64,000 nt of DNA from Heloderma charlesbogerti (lineage: Eukaryota; Chordata; Lepidosauria; Squamata; Helodermatidae), in NCBI GenBank assembly GCA_026122225.1, contig JANEZZ010002766.1:124001-188000 (forward strand). The letters are read 5' to 3'. A program made the position numbers and the translations under genes. Below the pieces are notes generated by a model. It was not told the origin of the DNA. It saw nothing but the letters and a program-made list of their open reading frames with translations, and did not search any database. Shown piece after piece: positions 56,001 through 63,204 of the stretch. How positions within the stretch are numbered: position 1 is the first letter of the stretch; each line of letters opens with the position of its first letter.

Positions 56001-58088
56001 GGACAAATATAGCTTGAGAACAAGCTAAATGTGACCTTCTTAAGCTTCTATAGCAGGGAGGGGTTACCACTGCAGCACCACTGAATTCGGCAGGAATGTG
56101 GCCTGGGGAAGTCAAAAGTGGCCCCCGGACCCTCTGAAGGTGCCCACTTACAGTAGCAGCTTGCACTCAAAGGGAAATGGAAATAACGAAAGGTGCTTCC
56201 AAAAGCCTATAGAATTTCAAATAAAGTTTAAAATGTCACGTATCTCACAAGGGACCATGCCAAAAGGGAACCAATTAACAAAGACACTAACCTGCAGGGA
56301 CAGCGGATTGCTTCCATCCTGGGCTTTAGTCCAGCAGGCAACCAGCTTCTCTACATTCCCTGCACAAATGTAACACAGGCAAGCCTGCGTCTGCAGAAGG
56401 CTGTCACTTTCACTTTCAAGTCTAGTACCCAACAAATCTAAGAATTAGGAATAAGAGCAAAGGAAAGATATGCTTGAATTTCTACAACAAAAAGCCTAAA
56501 TCATTAAAACACATGAAATATCTGGTACAGTGGTCATGTTCCAAATGAGAAGAATGTGTTGCGGCTTCAAGTACTCCTTCCTTCACTTGCGTGTACCTGC
56601 TCCCTCTTCCATTTGCTGCGTTCTTCTAACCACTGTTTCCTGTGACATCCAAATCAGACAAACTATGGTTAGTGCTAACCTCAGTTGCCCAATTTGGACA
56701 ATGCAATGAAGTGTGGTTATAGCAACCAGGAAAAGGAGGAGAGAATCAGTGTGTGAGAGGGGGGAAGAGGGAAAATGAGGAAGCATATATCAGATTGTCC
56801 AAACCCTGGTCTCACTTTGGAGGATCATCGGAACAGAGTCAGAATTGCAGTGGGGAGTAACTGACAAGGTTCAATTAACCCATGATTTGCTCTGCACGAG
56901 TGGGACTAAGTGGACATGCTGCCCCCCACACCCTCCTCACTTCCACTTTTAATCCACAACCTACAGTTGTCTGGGTCATGGGTTGTTGGGAGTAATGTGT
57001 GAACCCGGAGTGCTGGGTTGTTTAGGGTTAAACAACCCAGGGGTTAGCCTATGGTTAATTAATCCACGATTTGCTGTTACATGCGAACTGCCTCATTATA
57101 TCAAATCCAGTTAATATACTGCAGTCCCTAGAAGGGCCTCACGTAGGTAATCAAAGGTTGTTTGGATTTTGCTTCAAGGGCTGATTTTTCAGAAGACCTC
57201 CCACAGTTGGTGCTACCAACTGCAAACTAAGGCAGTTCAAGATCTAGAAAGTTTTCACGTTAAGTGAGCAAAGAGGGCCAACTTCTAGAGGATGTTCCCT
57301 GCTGCTGTGTTCTGATCTGTAGTTCTCTAAGAGACTAATAAAGCTATGGTGTTATTTAATCCAATAGACCAGCCTTCCTCCAGATCATAGCTGGCTGGGG
57401 ATGATGGGAGTTGTAGCCTACCACATTTGGATGGTGCCAGGTTGGGGGAAGCCTGCAATAGAATCATAGAATCATAGAATAGTAGGGTTGGAAGGGGCCT
57501 ACAAAGCCATCGAGTCCAACCCCCTGCTCAATGCAGGAATCCAAGTCAGAGCATCCCTGACAAATGGCTGTCCAGCCTCATCTTGAAGGCCTCCAGTGTG
57601 GGAGAGCCCACCACCTCCCCAGGTAATTGGTTCCATTGTCTAATATTCCAATAGAGCATGAACACTGCCAAGCTCCAGAATGCCTGCCTCCCATATGAAT
57701 TCTCCTTCCTGTCACAGACCAGTAGAACACTGTTAGCACCTGGGGTGTGGTAGCATTTGGTGATGCGTACAATAGAAGAACTGGAATATTGTTTTCAGCT
57801 TTAGGAATTAAAATCCCAAGAGTCTAAATTAAAGAAATTAGTAACAGATGTGTCCATGTTCTATTTCACTGAAGTATATTACAAGAGGTATAAAATAAAA
57901 TACGTTGCATTTAAATGAAAAAAGAGTAACCCAATACTTTATCTACGTCCATTTTCCTTACCACAGAGAGCTGCAAATTCATCTGGCCTAGCGTAAGTCA
58001 ACACAGCAGCTAGAGCCTCTCTCCAGTTCTGCACATCACAAGACTGGACAATCTCCTTCCAGTTCTTGGTCACAACTGCAGTGATGAG
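28872..58088 (-). CDS. SEC31A: SEC31A, C-terminal half in eleven exons (overall span)
   Basis: SEC31A forms the outer cage of COPII vesicles with SEC13 at ER exit sites; its disordered proline-rich part binds SEC23/SAR1 and stimulates GTP hydrolysis. The eleven exons here total 1812 nt, exactly 604 codons including the stop, and all splice phases agree. They encode the end of the alpha-solenoid (exons at 57962, 56292, 55371), the linker and ALG-2 site (54212, 48654), the proline/glutamine-rich region (45632, 36451, 35348) and the C-terminal helical domain (32939, 30686, 28872). The upstream WD40 and solenoid exons lie beyond 64000; none was found between 58089 and 64000. All but one donor are canonical. 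The neighbouring SCD5, same strand and downstream, agrees with the known vertebrate gene order. Confidence 0.96.
29165..29290. mobile_element. hAT MITE family B copy
   Basis: GTACCCTCCAGATGCTTTGG and the mirrored ATAGTCCAAAACATATGGAG, around a CCATGACCATTG centre. Confidence 0.75.
29976..30163. mobile_element. hAT-type palindromic MITE (second copy)
   Basis: Same family as 7838-8041: GGTGGCTCTGATGTCAGTGG at left, its complement and AGCCTCCACTG at right, with the shared centre CTCCTTTAGAGTTCTGACTG. Confidence 0.85.
30686..30757 (-). CDS. SEC31A: SEC31A exon
   Basis: 24 codons between acceptor CTGTAG and donor GTAAGC, phase 0 on both sides. Reads QTKRKLDDANKRLESLYDKL, part of the C-terminal helical domain; a charged, likely coiled helix. 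Confidence 0.97.
31787..32183. mobile_element. hAT MITE, CAGGGGTGGCAAC ends
   Basis: Left CAGGGGTGGCAACGTCTGG and right GTTGCCCACCCCTA are inverted. The interior has mirrored AGCAATTTTGCTTG and AAGCAAAATTGCA. The target duplication is not clear. Confidence 0.7.
32399..32433. repeat. (CT)n low-complexity tract
   Basis: CT repeats broken by a C-run. Confidence 0.9.
32490..32590. mobile_element. hAT MITE family B copy, diverged
   Basis: GACTACAACCCCCACCATCC and the mirrored GAGAGTTGTAGTCCAACAG, followed by GGGAAAGGCTG. Confidence 0.65.
32939..33058 (-). CDS. SEC31A: SEC31A exon
   Basis: 40 codons between acceptor CCCTAG and donor GTATGT, phase 0 on both sides. Reads HVQSLPTEKITKKPIPEEHL then ILKTTFEALIQRCLSSATDP. 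Start of the conserved C-terminal helical domain. Confidence 0.97.
33118..33172. repeat. Short dispersed repeat (inverted copy)
   Basis: AAGGGGACTTACTCCCAGGT and AAGCATGTACAGGATTGCAG, same unit as 12969-13062. Confidence 0.6.
33488..33645 (+). mobile_element. 5S-rRNA-derived SINE fused to a CR1 3' tail
   Basis: Positions 33495-33575 follow 5S rRNA closely: CAATCTCATCTGATCTTGTA, AGCTAAGCAGGGACAGCCCT, then AGTTAGTATTTGGATGGGAG and ACTGCCTGGGAAT, containing the internal pol III control boxes. From about 33590 it becomes a CR1 3' end: GGGGGTTGGACTCGATGG, CCCCTTCCAACCCTATGATT. A 5S head with a CR1 tail implies mobilisation by CR1 machinery. Not a functional 5S gene: the 3' part is replaced. Confidence 0.85.
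34128..34265. mobile_element. hAT MITE family B copy
   Basis: AAGGTTGGGGAACC, CCCTCCAGATGTTGCTG, then the mirrored ATCTGGACGGCCAAAGGTTCC. Confidence 0.75.
34352..34600 (+). mobile_element. hAT MITE family A copy, right end lost
   Basis: CAGGGGTGCAGAATCTCAGG at the start, then TGGTGGTTTTCTGGCTCTTG and GAGTTACTGGCAGGAAGGG as in the copy at 25725. Confidence 0.75.
35348..35623 (-). CDS. SEC31A: SEC31A exon (proline/glutamine-rich)
   Basis: 92 codons between acceptor CTTAG and donor GTAAGA, phase 0 on both sides. Begins MPDNFMPPVPITAPIMNPLP and ends EGAPGAPIGNTMQ. The segment between is P/Q-rich and less conserved, typical of the disordered region that binds SEC23/SAR1. Confidence 0.97.
35624..36450 (-). 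other. SEC31A: SEC31A intron
   Basis: Mostly one hAT MITE (35745-36175). Confidence 0.9.
35745..36175. mobile_element. hAT non-autonomous element with 8-bp target duplication
   Basis: Ends CAGAGATGCAGAACC and GGTTCCACATCCTTG are inverted. Flanks GATTAAAG (35737-35744) and GCTTAAAG (36176-36183) match at 7 of 8 positions. A C-run sits inside. Confidence 0.8.
36451..36509 (-). CDS. SEC31A: SEC31A exon with the conserved Trp-Asn motif
   Basis: 59 nt between acceptor TTGCAG and donor GTACTT. With one base from the upstream exon it reads GPQNGWNDPPALTRAQKKKK. In yeast Sec31 a Trp-Asn pair inserts into the Sar1/Sec23 active site to stimulate GTP hydrolysis, and the GWNDPP here is the vertebrate counterpart. 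The lysine run at the end is also conserved. Confidence 0.95.
38115..38330. mobile_element. Family C palindromic MITE fragment
   Basis: TGGTTCGCATGTAACAGAAA, GGGTTAATTGACCCATGATT, later ATCGTAGGTTGCTC and GGGTTGTTTTTAGGGG. The right terminus is lost. Confidence 0.6.
39751..40275 (+). repeat. CR1 LINE 3' region
   Basis: CACCCCTATGAGGAAAGGGT, GAAGTATTTCTTCACACAGT, GGAATTCGCTACCACAAGAT, GGATGGCTTTAAAAGTGGAT and TTGGTCTGATCCAGCAGGGC, ending TCTTCTTACG. Confidence 0.85.
40836..41172. mobile_element. Palindromic MITE
   Basis: TGACCTGGTTCTCACAATCA at left and GATCATGTGAACTGGCC at right. Mirrored TTGAATATTCAAGATG / CTTGAATATTCAAAATGG and GTTGTGCAAGGGTAAAACAA / TTGTTTTAACCCTTGCACAA blocks lie inside. 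Confidence 0.75.
41290..41505 (+). mobile_element. MIR-like CORE-SINE, 5' truncated
   Basis: GGAGAGATCCAGGTTCTAGC, TTTGGGCCAGTCACTGACCG, CTTCACAGGGTTGTTATGAT and the tail GGGATATAAATTTAATAAAT. Confidence 0.85.
41926..42117 (-). mobile_element. tRNA-Ala-derived SINE
   Basis: The minus-strand head (about 42117-42040) reads GACCGTAGCTCAGTGTTGGA, a CTTTGCATG anticodon region (TGC, Ala) and a B box GGTTCAATCCC. The body is GGTAGGGCTAGGAAAG, then AGTCAGTGTCGGCAATCC, and CTGACTCGGTATAAGGTGGC ends it. A common squamate SINE, not a working tRNA. Confidence 0.85.
42845..42935. repeat. Short dispersed repeat
   Basis: GCACAATCTTATACACATCA, GCTACTTGCTCCAGGGTAAA and CATGTATTGGATTGCAGCC, the unit of 12969-13062. 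Confidence 0.6.
43243..43541 (+). mobile_element. hAT MITE family A copy
   Basis: CAAGGGTAGGGAACTTCAAG at left and AAGAGGTTCCCCAGCCCTA at right. The interior has TTTGGTCGTTTCCTGGCTTT and AATTTGGCCCTTGGGCTG. Confidence 0.75.
44412..44601 (+). mobile_element. MIR-like CORE-SINE, diverged
   Basis: GATCGTGGGCCAGTCACTAT, CTTCACAGGGTTGTTGTAAT and the tail AGTGTAATAAAATAAATA. Confidence 0.75.
44757..45197. mobile_element. hAT non-autonomous element with nested palindromes
   Basis: Left end TAGGGATATACAG and right end TCTAACATCCCTA are inverted. Flanks ATTCGCTC (44749-44756) and ATTGGCTC (45198-45205) match at 7 of 8. Inside, T-run/A-run pairs border a second palindrome, GGCAGGATGTGCCCATA against TATGGGCACATCCTGCC. 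Confidence 0.85.
45632..45982 (-). CDS. SEC31A: SEC31A exon (proline-rich)
   Basis: 351 nt between acceptor TGTAG and a non-consensus donor GTCTGC. Reads QPAQQYSFGTGGPSLYQPQQ near the start and FQHGRPGVPASSMPYALPPG then CELAASQRTG at the end. Pro/Ser/Gln-rich and disordered, the SEC23-contacting part of SEC31A. The phase agrees with both neighbours (2 bases at the start, 1 at the end). Confidence 0.96.
47437..48383. mobile_element. Harbinger-like non-autonomous element with 3-bp target duplication
   Basis: Ends GACTGGGTT and AACCCAGTC, flanked on both sides by AGT (47434-47436, 48384-48386). The palindromic subterminal blocks (ACACAATAACCCACACTCAA, mirrored TTGAGTGTGGCTTATTGTAT) match the shorter element at 58372-58758. 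The middle, about 47700-48290, is longer and not palindromic, with a (GTAG)n run near 47896. Confidence 0.75.
47445..47512 (-). mobile_element. MIR-like SINE tail nested in the Harbinger-like element
   Basis: TTTATTTATTTATCTATTAC, TTATATCCCGCCTTTTTTCC and GGAACCCAAGG, the inverted 3' tail of the MIR-like SINE, placed right inside the terminal repeat. Confidence 0.75.
48654..48786 (-). CDS. SEC31A: SEC31A exon with the ALG-2 binding motif
   Basis: 133 nt between acceptor TCGCAG and donor GTAAGT. Reads GENAPPPPGFIMPGSINPNV and ends ARQGYPQ. The PPPPGF stretch is the type-2 ALG-2 (PDCD6) binding site known from mammalian SEC31A, which links calcium signalling to ER exit sites. It is fully conserved here. 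Confidence 0.96.
49663..49701. repeat. (AAAAT)n A-rich tandem repeat
   Basis: Repeated AAAAATT / AAAAATA units. Confidence 0.85.
50690..50912. mobile_element. Palindromic MITE fragment
   Basis: CCTGGGTATGAACATAACGG at left and AAACCAGGTTTGCATGATGT at right. AACCAGGATTCC and GGAATCCTGGTT face each other near the right side. Confidence 0.5.
51200..51700 (-). repeat. CR1 LINE 3' region
   Basis: TTGGGAAGGACCTTGGTGGT, ATCCAACCCCCTGCTCAATG, CAGGAAGTCTCTCCTAATAT and TATGATGTCTCCCCTAAATC. This is the inverted CR1 3' region, continuing to about 51700. Confidence 0.85.
51740..52015 (+). repeat. Dispersed non-LTR-type repeat fragment
   Basis: TATACTGCCTTTTAGCTCTA, AAGGCAGTTTACAGAAATTA, an A-rich stretch and CTCCCGAAAGGGAGTTCC. 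Same family as 8088-8430. Confidence 0.55.
52075..52389. mobile_element. Long palindromic MITE
   Basis: GACCTGGTTCACACTTAACA at left and TTGCATGCAAACCAGGCC at right are inverted. Several mirrored AACCCA and TGGGTT blocks lie between, including AACTATGGGTTGTTAAGC against TTAACCACTCATAGTT. Confidence 0.8.
52452..52510. mobile_element. hAT MITE family B left half
   Basis: CAGCCTTCCCCACCTTGGTG, then CTCCAGATGTATTGGACTGC and AAGTCCCATCATGCC. Confidence 0.75.
52745..52880. mobile_element. hAT MITE family B with 8-bp target duplication
   Basis: CAGGCTTCCCCAACCTGG to TTAAAGGCTC. Mirrored GACTACAACTCCCATCA and TGATGGGAGTTGTCGTC. Flanks GGATATAC (52737-52744) and AGATATAC (52881-52888) match at 7 of 8. 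Confidence 0.8.
53217..53325. mobile_element. Short palindromic element
   Basis: AGGTCAAACTGTGCACGC and AACAAAAGCAATTAACTGC face GCAGTTAATTGCTTTTGTT and AACATGCACCCTTTGACCT. Near-perfect 38-bp arms, 33-nt centre. Confidence 0.75.
54212..54385 (-). CDS. SEC31A: SEC31A exon
   Basis: 58 codons between acceptor TTGCAG and donor GTAAAG, phase 0. Begins PNIVQLRDRICRAQGELPRG and ends VPAQQYYQQ. It marks the passage from the folded solenoid to the proline-rich linker; the N-terminal part is well conserved and the rest more variable. Confidence 0.96.
54462..54562. mobile_element. hAT MITE family B copy
   Basis: ATGCCCCCCAGATGTTTTAG and ATAGCCCAACACATCTGGAG, then CAGGTTGAGGAAGGCTG. Confidence 0.75.
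54992..55233 (+). mobile_element. MIR-like CORE-SINE, complete
   Basis: GAGAGCCAGTGTGGTATAGC, a GGGATCTAGTCCCCACTCGG B-box region, GGGTGACTTTGGGCCAGTCA, CTCACAGGGTTGTTGTGAGG and a (AAAT)n tail. Confidence 0.9.
55371..55544 (-). CDS. SEC31A: SEC31A exon (alpha-solenoid end)
   Basis: 58 codons between acceptor TTCCAG and donor GTAAAT, phase 0. Reads DLIEKVVILRKAVQQTQVMD, then MSQYANLLASQGSIAAALAF. Helical repeat of the SEC31A ancestral coatomer element. Confidence 0.97.
55545..56291 (-). other. SEC31A: SEC31A intron
   Basis: Unique-looking sequence. A possible decayed hAT MITE lies near 55850-56060 (mirrored GGCAAACCGC and GTGGCA text), too weak to annotate. Confidence 0.8.
56292..56437 (-). 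CDS. SEC31A: SEC31A exon (alpha-solenoid)
   Basis: 146 nt between acceptor TCTTAG and donor GTTAGT. Reads LLGTRLESESDSLLQTQACL, then CYICAGNVEKLVACWTKAQD. The first two bases complete an Asp codon begun in the upstream exon. Confidence 0.97.
56862..57097. mobile_element. Family C palindromic MITE
   Basis: TTCAATTAACCCATGATTTG at left and AATCCACGATTTGCTGTTAC then ATGCGAACTGCC at right. Mirrored GGGTTGTTTAGGGTTAAACA in between. Confidence 0.75.
57367..57455. mobile_element. hAT MITE family B copy
   Basis: CAGCCTTCCTCCAGATC, TGATGGGAGTTGTAGCCTAC and CCAGGTTGGGGGAAGCCTG; a shortened palindrome. Confidence 0.7.
57464..57775 (-). repeat. CR1 LINE 3' region
   Basis: AATCATAGAATCATAGAATA, GGAAGGGGCCTACAAAGCCA, TGTCCAGCCTCATCTTGAAG and CCCACCACCTCCCCAGGTAA. 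Confidence 0.9.
57962..58088 (-). CDS. SEC31A: SEC31A exon (alpha-solenoid), most upstream in window
   Basis: 127 nt between acceptor TTCCAG and donor GTAAGG. Reads LITAVVTKNWKEIVQSCDVQ then NWREALAAVLTYARPDEFAA. Near identical to mammalian SEC31A. The preceding exon should end just before this Leu and is not within the window. Confidence 0.97.
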
Positions 58089-58371
58089 CTGGAAAGGAAG
58101 AAATACAAACTGTCCATTCAGAATGTCCTTTCCCATCACTGAGTATTTTATTGAGCAAGGGTCCCAACCACAAGATAAACAACACACTAAGAGCCAAGAA
58201 TGTTAAAAGGTTCTGTAAGTCTTGCTTTAAAATTACATTTACCCTGTACAGTATTCTTGTTCCTACTATACTGCTGCACTAATAGGATCACTTCAATTGC
58301 AATCTGTCAGAGATGGATCTACACATGCAGGAGCATGACGTGATAAGAGTTTTCAGGACACAGAATGTATT

Positions 58372-58758
58372 GACTGGATTCAGACAACACAATCACCCAC
58401 ACTGAAGGGTTGAGTACAGGTTGAGTGTGGGTTATCGAACTGTGGGTTATTGTGTTGTCTGAACCCAGACACTCTAACAAATCATGGTTTGTTAAACCAC
58501 GAACAACCCATGAAGAGAACCTCTGGTTTCATAGAATCATGGAATAGGAGGGGTGGAAGGGGCCTATAAGACCATTGAGTCCAACCCGATTGCTGTTGGG
58601 TTGTGAACTGTGGGTTGTTTGTGGTTAACAAACCACAATTTGTTATCACAGATGGGTTCTGACAACAAAATAATCCATGTTTCAACAACAGGCCATGGTT
58701 TACACTCAATCCATACTCACCCCGTAAGTATGTGTTAATGTGTTGTCTGAACCCAGCC
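58372..58758. mobile_element. Harbinger-like palindromic MITE with 3-bp target duplication
   Basis: GACTGGATTCAGACAACACA at left and GTGTTGTCTGAACCCAGCC at right, flanked by ATT at 58369-58371 and 58759-58761. A CR1 tail piece is nested at 58530-58592. Related to 47437-48383. Confidence 0.85.
58530..58592 (-). repeat. CR1 3'-end fragment nested in a MITE
   Basis: CATAGAATCATGGAATAGGA, GGTGGAAGGGGCCTATAAGA and CCATTGAGTCCAACCC. Confidence 0.85.
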
Positions 58759-61477
58759 ATTGTGTCACTTCACAGTGCAGATTGATGATCGGATGTTTTG
58801 TGTGCCCCCCACTTTAAAAGCCTTGCAAGTAGAAAACTAGTATATAAAAGGGAGAAAAGTCGTACTTCAGTCCTCTTGGTTGTGCTAGCTTTTCCACTTA
58901 CAGGGAGTTTATGTCTCATACAGGAACATTCAAAAGTGCAATTGGGGTCTGAAGTGATACAGTCCAATTTACTACCTCTTGAGCACTATAACCTCAAGGC
59001 TGGATCCAGCAGCCTTGTATCATCTTTTTATTCCACTTCCTCCCCCATCCATTCCACTGCCATACCTTACCAATTCTTTCTTTCCAGCATTTCCAAGAAC
59101 TGGTCTTTCTTGGGCTGAGCTCTCCCAAACAACAGATGATGTCAGGACTGTACCACTTTGGTATGCATGTGGAGGCTCAATTTGCCTGAATGCTTTCTTC
59201 TCCATATGAAAATGCTCTCCCCATAGAAAACTAGGCATCAGGGGAAGGAGCTGTAGCCAAGCCTTTTGTTGACATATTGTTTTTTTGCATATAGTAGCAG
59301 CACCAACAGCTTTGGTAAGGACGAACATTCATTTTATGGACGCTTCACTGCAGTCTGAAGTGGTACAGTCCAAATGCAGGTTTGTCACCTCATCTACTCT
59401 TTATGCTTACTAGGCCAGGGATAGGCAGATTTCAGGCTTAGAGATCTATTTTGGGGTGTGTGTTCTTTAATTAGAACCCCAAAATCCACCCCAAGGCATG
59501 TTTTAGACATATACTTAGAATTAAAGAATTCTGAGCCCAGGAATTTGTTTTGAGGAACAGAACAGAATGGAGTTCACAGTCATGCTGCACCAAAATTCAC
59601 ACCTGGTTACCCCATGCGTTTTCATTTCAGCAGTATAACTCACTGGGGAGGAGTGGGGAGTCATTTTACAGTGCTACTGTTGAACGACTGGGCATCAGAA
59701 ATCCTTTCCCATTTACTGCAAATCACCCAGAGTTCTACCAGTAGGGCCCAGATCTACCTCCTTCCTAGCCCTGAAGTTTCTACTGCTAAAACCCAGTCCA
59801 TTCTCACAAATACCAGTCACCTTGACCCAGCACCAGTTCCAGATTTTTGAGGACCCTTGGGCAAGACACCCTCAATGTCCCCCACCACTCAGCGAGTCGA
59901 CCTTCTCACTGCCAATGCCGCTAGCTGCTATTGCGCCTCATCCTCTTTCTCATCACTGTTACCACTTGCTTGCTTGACAGGCAGAGAGCCAGGGAGCAAG
60001 TCAGTAGTGGCATCTACTGATCCTTCTCCTCACCGCCACCACTGTTATCTGGGCAGAGCAAGAGGCAGGTGAACAAGCAGGTTCCAGTGGTGAAAAAAAG
60101 GAGAAAGTCCAGGGGGCTCCTGTCAGTGGGCCCCTGCTGGGGTTTGGGCCCTGGGCAGGTGCCCAACTGTGCCTACCCTTGACACCAGCCCTGCCTTGAC
60201 CACTATAACTTCTTCTTGCTCACCTTTTGGCCAGTTGTATCTCCCCTCTTCAGTCAACTGAGGACACGTCACAAAAGTTCTCCCCCTCTCCTGTCCCTTT
60301 ATTGTATCGCTTCATCCATGCTGGCTTTCTGTCACACTCTTAATCAACTCTTACCTTCTGCCCCACTTTATCCTGCCTGCTTTTCCTTTTATCTCCCTAC
60401 ATTTGCTGTATCTTACTGCATCTGCATAAGCCCATTTATACTCCAGTAACATCCTCGCCTTCTTTTGCCGTTAGCAGCTTCAAACATGACGAAAGTGCAG
60501 TAAGTATAGGGCAGTGATGGTAGCAGAAGAACATGTGTATCTTTCTCTGCTTCTCCATCACATCCATTGATAAATTAGAATGCTAAGATTTTTTACACTG
60601 TAAACACTGAGTACCAGAAGACATACACTAAACAAGACCCCCAAGTAAAGTATGTATTTGGTACAAACTGGAATATGGTGTATGTAAAGTGACAGAGTAC
60701 TGAGAGGAAAAACTAAAATGTATGAAAAAATAAATAAAAACATAGTAGTATGAGAACAGGTGGAAAGAGGATAAAGTCCAGCAGCACAGTATATCGTTAT
60801 TGCTGGCAGGTAATTCCACACCTCTTAAGCTCTGCTATCTGGTATTTTCAAATGTTTTATTCATCAAGCTCTATACCTTTAAAAACCGTAGAGTGTGCAC
60901 AGACTGGCACTGGCAACTGAACCCTTTGTTTTACCGCTAGAACTTCCTGGGTCTTGGTAATCTAATTCAGGAACTTGATTGCCTAAAGCTGTGCCAACAT
61001 TATTTTATCTACATCTGCTGGAAGACGGATTTACTTTTGCCTCATAGCAAAAAGTGGCCTTTGTAGGGACAAGCAATGAAGACTTCAATCTTGAGGAGGT
61101 GTGAACAGCTGTCAACTGGAGTAGACTGATGGGACAGTTAGAAAGCAAACCAGGCAACCTGAAATGGAAGTGTGTTTAGGATGAGAGGAAGCTGGTGCTA
61201 TCTGGGGAAAGCCAATCTGGATGAGCATTTGGGGAAATCTCTCTTCACACAATTTCAAGATGGACTGACCAAGGTCAGGCATCTGTTAGGAAGCTATCCA
61301 TGTCCCAGCTTTTATTTACTTACTAAAACACAGAGCTCGCTTTCTGGTTTAGCAGAACTATGCAACAACAGCAGTGGATGGAATTTAGGACCCAGTCACT
61401 AATTTTAGGACCTGATCCCCTTAAGGGCTACTCCCTTCTCTGGCAAGGGTTTGTACAGCCCAAACAGAACAGCAGAT

Positions 61478-61770
61478 GCATGGTCCTGCCAGCCCTACCA
61501 TTAGGTAGAGTGAAGCAGTTGCCTCAGGCAGCAGATTTTGGGAGGTGGTAGCAAGCTGTTTGAAGAAAAACCTGTGCGCCATGCACCCTGCTCTGTGGCC
61601 CCTTAAGTTAGCCTGCCGCCTTCAGGTGAAGGATGCTGTACTGTCATCAGGGTTGAAGACAGATTCACCTGGCAGGCTAGTTGGCTTTCATACGTGGAAT
61701 GGAAGGAGGCGCCATCTTGTTCTTCACTTCGGGCAGCAAAATGTCTTGGGCCGGTCCTGTTGTTACCCTC
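61478..61770. mobile_element. MITE with GGGCTGGCCC-type ends (inverted copy)
   Basis: CTGCCAGCCCTACCATTAGG, GCAGTTGCCTCAGGCAGCAG and ATGTCTTGGGCCGGTCCTG, matching 15046-15345 in the opposite direction. Confidence 0.7.
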
Positions 61771-62469
61771 CCCTTGGCAGAGATGTCAGCATGCATCGAG
61801 CAGCGCATGTATGTAACCCAGTTTTTAAAAAAAGTATAGTGAAAACTGGTGCAGAAAAATCCAGTGCAGAAAAATCTGAAACCATCTTCTTGTCTGCACC
61901 AGGTTGAGGATTAGGGTTTTTTTCTGGCTTACTGCACTTTTAGCTTCCCAGTTGCTAAATGACCAAAAGAGAGCACTCCGGTGGGTGGGGAGGGGACCAG
62001 GGAGGGCAGGATATGAGCTATCCTGAGGCCTGTCCAGCCTCCTTTCCACCCCCCCACCAAAGTGGTGTTGCTAGATGGGCATAAAAGCCCGTCTAGCAAA
62101 AAATGTAGGGCGGGAGGAGGAGGAGGAGGCAAAGATTGCTTTCGCTGCTCCTTCCATCCTGCATTGGATGATCGGAAGCTCCTGATTTTAGGGGCTTCCA
62201 GTCTTAGTTAGTTAAATTTGCATGCAGGTAAATACAGTGTTTCAGAAGCATGTTTTCTTTGATTTTAGATGATGCAAATAATAGTCATCTTGGAAGAGAC
62301 ATTTCTTCTGGGCATGAAAGAAAACTATTTGCAGTTTTTATCAGCACTTTTATTTTAAAAAATACATTAAAAAAACAACCCTGTTGCCTGCTAAATTGGG
62401 GGCACTCTTTTTTAAAGTACATTTTTACAAAATTGATTAAAAGCCACAACCCTAGATAGAACAGGAAAA

Positions 62470-62705
62470 TTTTATTTATTTATTTATTTATTTCATTTAT
62501 ATCCTGCCTTTTTTCCTCCAAGGAACTCAAGGCAGCATACATAATCTTCCTCCTTCTTCCATTTTATCCTCACAACAATAACCCTGTGAGGTAGGTTGGG
62601 CTGAGAGTCTGTGACTGGCCCAAAGTCACCCAATGGGCTTCCATGGCTGAGTGGGGACTAGAACCCGGATCTCCCGACTCTAGCCACTACACCACACTGG
62701 CTCTC
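62470..62705 (-). mobile_element. MIR-like CORE-SINE, complete, inverted
   Basis: (TTTA)n tail, TTATATCCTGCCTTTTTTCC, CCTGTGAGGTAGGTTGGGCT, GGCCCAAAGTCACCCAATGG and ACTACACCACACTGGCTCTC. Confidence 0.92.
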
Positions 62706-62756
62706 AATTTTACATGTTAGCTATATCCAAGGATGCTTTTTTGGGTCAGCCTTCCC

Positions 62757-62884
62757 CAACCTGGTGCCCTCCAGATGTTTTGGACTTCAACTCCCAGCAG
62801 GCCTAGCTAGAATGATGCAAATGGTCAAGAATCCTGGGAGATGTAGTCCAAAACATCTGGAGGGCACCAGGTTGGGGAAGGCTG
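62757..62884. mobile_element. hAT MITE family B, complete palindrome
   Basis: CAGCCTTCCCCAACCTGGTG at left mirrors CACCAGGTTGGGGAAGGCTG at right. GGTGCCCTCCAGATGTTTTG and CAAAACATCTGGAGGGCACC also pair. Best-preserved copy of the family in the window. Confidence 0.88.
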
Positions 62885-63204
62885 CTCTATGTAAAATACA
62901 GCCCCCATTACCTGAACTTCTTTGGGCTGGTACAGGTATTATGAGGCCAATCTGTCAACAGTGGTTAAGAGACTAGAGCAGAGGCTGGATTATATGCTCC
63001 CTTCCCAAAGCAAGCTCCCTGCTCCTGCCTTAATTGCAATTAAGAGTTATACTGACAACAATGTTAATTGTGGTTAAGGCTGGAAGTTCACTCTGGGAAG
63101 TGGCTGGGACAGGGGGAAGAACCAGCAATCACACATCCCGCTCCTGATTGGCTCATTATTTGAGTTCAGTCATCTCGCCACACCAAAAATTGATCTGATG
63201 TTGA

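Larger units (their letters stand above)
56438..57961 (-). other. SEC31A: SEC31A intron
   Basis: Contains a family C MITE (56862-57097), a family B MITE (57367-57455) and a CR1 3' fragment (57464-57775). Confidence 0.9.

Noticed and set aside
62757..62884. Other long palindromes as further viral hairpins
   Set aside because: They occur in several copies each, and some have 8-bp or 3-bp target duplications, so they are MITEs.
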